From the NCBI GenBank assembly GCA_038025085.1, contig CM076141.1:10852001-10916000 (forward strand): DNA of 64,000 nt, in the 5' to 3' direction. A program made the translations under genes and the position numbers. Under the pieces are notes generated by a model. The model ran no database searches. It worked only from the letters and a program-made list of their open reading frames with translations, and was not told the origin of the DNA. Shown here piece after piece: positions 61,190 to 64,000 of the stretch. This DNA comes from Tetragonia tetragonoides. Taxonomy: Eukaryota; Streptophyta; Magnoliopsida; Caryophyllales; Aizoaceae. How positions within the stretch are numbered: the first letter of the stretch is position 1; every line of letters starts with the position of its first letter.

Positions 61190-61700
61190 TAGCAATACCA
61201 TAACGGTTAGGGGAGAACACTGAGAAGGCCAGGGAGTCCACACTCACTCTAGCACACAGTAAGGAAGTTACATCTTAAAACCAATTGACAATAGAATTAA
61301 GAAATAACCCACCAACAAGGTTATACACATGCAACAACACTTGTTGTCATGAGCCCAACCAGCTCCAGCCGAAATGAAAATCAACAGGGCACTCAAATCA
61401 CCATGAGTCCTAATGGGTCATCATAACCAAAACCCAACTCAATGTTGTCTTCAACAGGTGCAACAGGCCCACACCCGTCGGCTCTAGTTTTTTAGAGCTT
61501 ACACGGTCAGTTCAGTTCAACTCAATTCAGGTGTCAATTCAGTGATTTCCAGTTCAGTTAATTGGTGTCCACTTCATTTTAGTGGTGTCCAGTTCAAATC
61601 AGCTCTAAAGAACGTACCCCAAATATTAAGGGAGAGCACCGAGTGAGTCCAAACCCACTCTAACACACAATTCAAGTGAGTTTCCATCAACAATTTGACA
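61190..61700. repeat. Degenerate repeated pair, possibly LTR fragments, around a MITE copy
   Basis: Two similar blocks, about 61205-61330 and 61625-61720, share GAGCACCGAGTGAGTCC-like words, CACTCTARCACACA and ATTGACAATAG. They flank the short MITE copy at 61484-61617. The origin is unclear. Confidence 0.4.
61484..61617. mobile_element. TTCAGTTCAG-rich MITE, copy 3, short
   Basis: Starts TTTTTTAGAGCTTACACGG and ends AGCTCTAAAGAACGTACCCC, an inverted terminal pair around TTTAGAGCT. About half the normal length, so internally deleted. Confidence 0.6.
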
Positions 61701-61841
61701 ATAGGAGGAGTAGCCCATCAAAGTTTTATACTAAAATCGTTTATACCAATTTTTCGAAATGGGACACTAGTTAACTTACACATGAATCTAACAATAACAA
61801 TGCTCTTTAACAAAATGTACTATGCAGAAGTATTGTGTGAA

Positions 61842-62053
61842 GGTGTGTTATTTAAAGCTTATACGGTTAGTTCAATGATTTCAGTTCAATTCATCAGTGA
61901 TGTTCAGTTCAGTTCTATGGTGTTTAGTTGAGAAACATACATTTTGTCTCACATAAAAAATGCGGTTCAATTCAGTTTAGTTCAGTTGTGTCCATTTTAG
62001 TTTAGTGGTGTTTAAATTCAATCAATTCAATTCAACCCTAAAAAACGCACCCT
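61842..62053. mobile_element. TTCAGTTCAG-rich MITE, copy 4
   Basis: Left GGTGTGTTATTTAAAGCTTA and right AAAAAACGCACCC are inverted in part. The interior includes AGAAACATACATTTTGTCTC and GTGTCCATTTTAG in the family order. Confidence 0.65.
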
Positions 62054-62082
62054 CAGTCCATATATAAATATCCTCAATTAAG

Positions 62083-62579
62083 GGTGCGTTTGGTAGAGAT
62101 TACACATACAGTACAGTTCAGTTCAGTTCAAGTGTCAATTCAGTGATTCAAATTTAGCTAAATGGTGTTCAATTCAGTGCAGTGGTGCTGAGTTCATAAA
62201 TATACTTTATGTCTCACATATCAAGTTGTGTTCAATTCAGTTCAGTTGTGTCCAGTTCAGTTCATTAGTGTCCAGTTTAGTGATGTTGAGTTCAGTTCAG
62301 TTCAGTTCTGATAAGTTCGGCTCGGTGCGTTTGTTAGAGCTGAACTTACCAGAACTGAACTGAACTGAACTAAATTCAACATCACTAAACTGGATACTAC
62401 TGAACTGAACTGGACACAACTTAACTGAATTGAACACAATTTGATATGTGAGACAAAAAGTATGTTTCTGAACTCAGCACCACTGAACTGAACTCGACAT
62501 CATTTAACTGAATTTGAAATCATTGAATTGACACCTGAACTGAAATGAACTGATCGAATAAGTTCTATCAAATGCACCC
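62083..62579. mobile_element. 497-bp palindromic MITE: two inverted copies of the TTCAGTTCAG-rich family
   Basis: The left arm (62083-62340) and right arm (about 62325-62579) are inverted copies. Outer ends are GGGTGCGTTTGGTAGA and (reverse complement) GGGTGCATTTGATAGA. TAA flanks both sides (62080-62082, 62580-62582). The arms match over almost their full length with scattered differences, so a transcript would form a long hairpin. Confidence 0.88.
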
Positions 62580-62582
62580 TAA

Positions 62583-64000
62583 GTAGTGGTACAATGATGT
62601 TCATTTTAATTTACTGGTGTTTAATTCAATTCAATTTATTTCAATTCAATTCAATTGAATCCTAAATAACACACTGTATCTTTTGTAACAAGTGCAATGA
62701 CATTTGTAAAAAGAACTATAAACTCAGTTTACTAAAGTAGTGATATTGGTCATGATTTTGACTTGACCAAACCGACCATGCATGCTTGACGTAAATTCAA
62801 AGACGTCAAATATCCGCATTACAAAGATCTTCGACTTCCATAATTACACCGAATTCGACAACTTATATACAAGAACTACTCGATCATGTTCTTAAGCACA
62901 TGTAATAAACATAAATTTGTATTTCGTTAACAAATCTAACACAAATTTTCTCTGACATAGCCACACAAATTATGTAGGAATTTGACCAACCACGCTCTTG
63001 GATAACGCAAGGCCAAAAATAAGGAGAAGAAAACGGGGTTTGGAAAAAAAAAAAAAAAAAAAAAAAGAGTTTGTCGTTTGCCAAAGGCCACAAATTCAAG
63101 TATTTAGTTTCTCATAATGACACATTTAATGAACCAAATACTATGTTGACCAAAGACATTTGTCAGAAAACCTTGACTATAATCCCCTGAATTAGCCAAA
63201 ATTGCAAATCATGTTATCATAGATTGATATCTTTCCAAATCTATTCAATTAGACGAATATATTCTACCTTCAAAAATTATTAAATTCATTTTGAACTAAA
63301 TTATTTCTTAGGAGGCCATGGAAGTCACATGAGATGAGCTAATAATAAGGGAAATTAAAAGTAGAGAGATTCTCAAAAAGTTTAAATCTTCCATATCTTT
63401 TCCAAGGTACCATTTAATTATACTATTTTTATGATCCTATTTATGGATCTTCATTCCTAATTCTCAATCATTTCTATGACTCATCCCTATATTCTCTCAG
63501 GATTTTTTTTATTTCTAAATTAATTTTTTGGCCATTTTGAGGGCATATTGAATGAAATTAATGGCCCTCATTATGCCATGTAAATTGGTGATGTGCGTCA
63601 TTTGCGATCGGATTTATTGGACAGTTGTGATTTTAGGTATTAGCTTTGTAAGCGTTTAGAGCCGTATGATTGTGAGGGGAATCAAGGAAACTATCACCTA
63701 ATAGTTAGCACTAATGATTAATTTATTTGATCAATTTGCAATTTGATGATGAGCCCAAAAAGAATTGAGTTTTGGAAAGAGAGAGAAAACTTGCTATAGA
63801 ATCTCTTCCCACCAAATACATTCCCATAATAATCTTATGTAAGCTAGGGTCCTTTCAAAATCGAGAGATTGATTTTATTTATTCAATTGAGGCCTCACAA
63901 ATGATTATTGAACCTAACATAACTTTTGCATAGTTTTTTAATGGTTGTGGATTGTGATCAAATTTGTGCCCATTAGTAGCGGTTGACTACTTAGGATTGT
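62583..64000. other. Intergenic DNA at the window end
   Basis: No gene, RNA gene or bounded transposon recognised. A poly-A tract lies at about 63043-63065. Confidence 0.5.

Overview
This window is nuclear DNA from a flowering plant, most likely a eudicot. The evidence is an intron-rich class XI myosin gene with GT..AG introns, AT-rich intergenic DNA, and typical plant transposons (Copia, Tat-type Ty3/gypsy, TRIM, Stowaway and Tourist MITEs, Helitron, MULE, RTE LINE and tRNA-SINE remnants). I cannot name the species.

Layout. (1) 1-20,904, plus strand: one gene, a plant class XI myosin heavy chain. Thirty-eight coding exons are visible; only the 5' end, probably a very short first coding exon carrying the ATG, lies left of the window. 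All junctions keep frame through 1,513 residues, so the gene looks intact although its introns hold several transposon insertions. These include a 1.2-kb element in a 3.5-kb intron, a composite Tourist MITE, a Stowaway MITE and a 5'-truncated RTE LINE with a perfect 15-bp target duplication. (2) 20,905-31,379: gene-free DNA with a TRIM relic, a 340-bp direct duplication, a tRNA-derived SINE, Helitron-like sequence, MITEs and an (AAT)n microsatellite. (3) 31,380-48,909: a nested pair of LTR retrotransposons. A degenerate Copia element (target duplication AACCA) has a 12.1-kb Tat-like gypsy element inserted into its 3' LTR (target duplication ATAGT/ATAGC). (4) 48,910-64,000: gene-free DNA with Stowaway nested in Stowaway, Helitron ends, a long-TIR MULE-like element interrupted by a TRIM-like LTR element, a four-copy ~310-bp satellite, and many copies of a TTCAGTTCAG-rich Tourist-like MITE, one forming a 497-bp inverted repeat.

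The most unusual object is the Tat-like element at 36,631-48,760. It keeps gag and integrase remnants but lacks the reverse transcriptase and RNase H region. On the opposite strand it carries two genes: a spliced, broken gene resembling the plant mobile domain family, and a nearly intact 272-codon ORF. Three arrays of the palindrome GCCGCTAGCGGC, phased at exactly 22 bp (with one 30-bp step in two arrays), lie upstream of the two antisense genes and of the TATA box in the 3' LTR. The 5' LTR lost 945 bp containing its array and TATA box. The likely sense promoter is therefore gone while both antisense upstream regions remain. A regulatory link between these palindromes and the antisense proteins is my inference.
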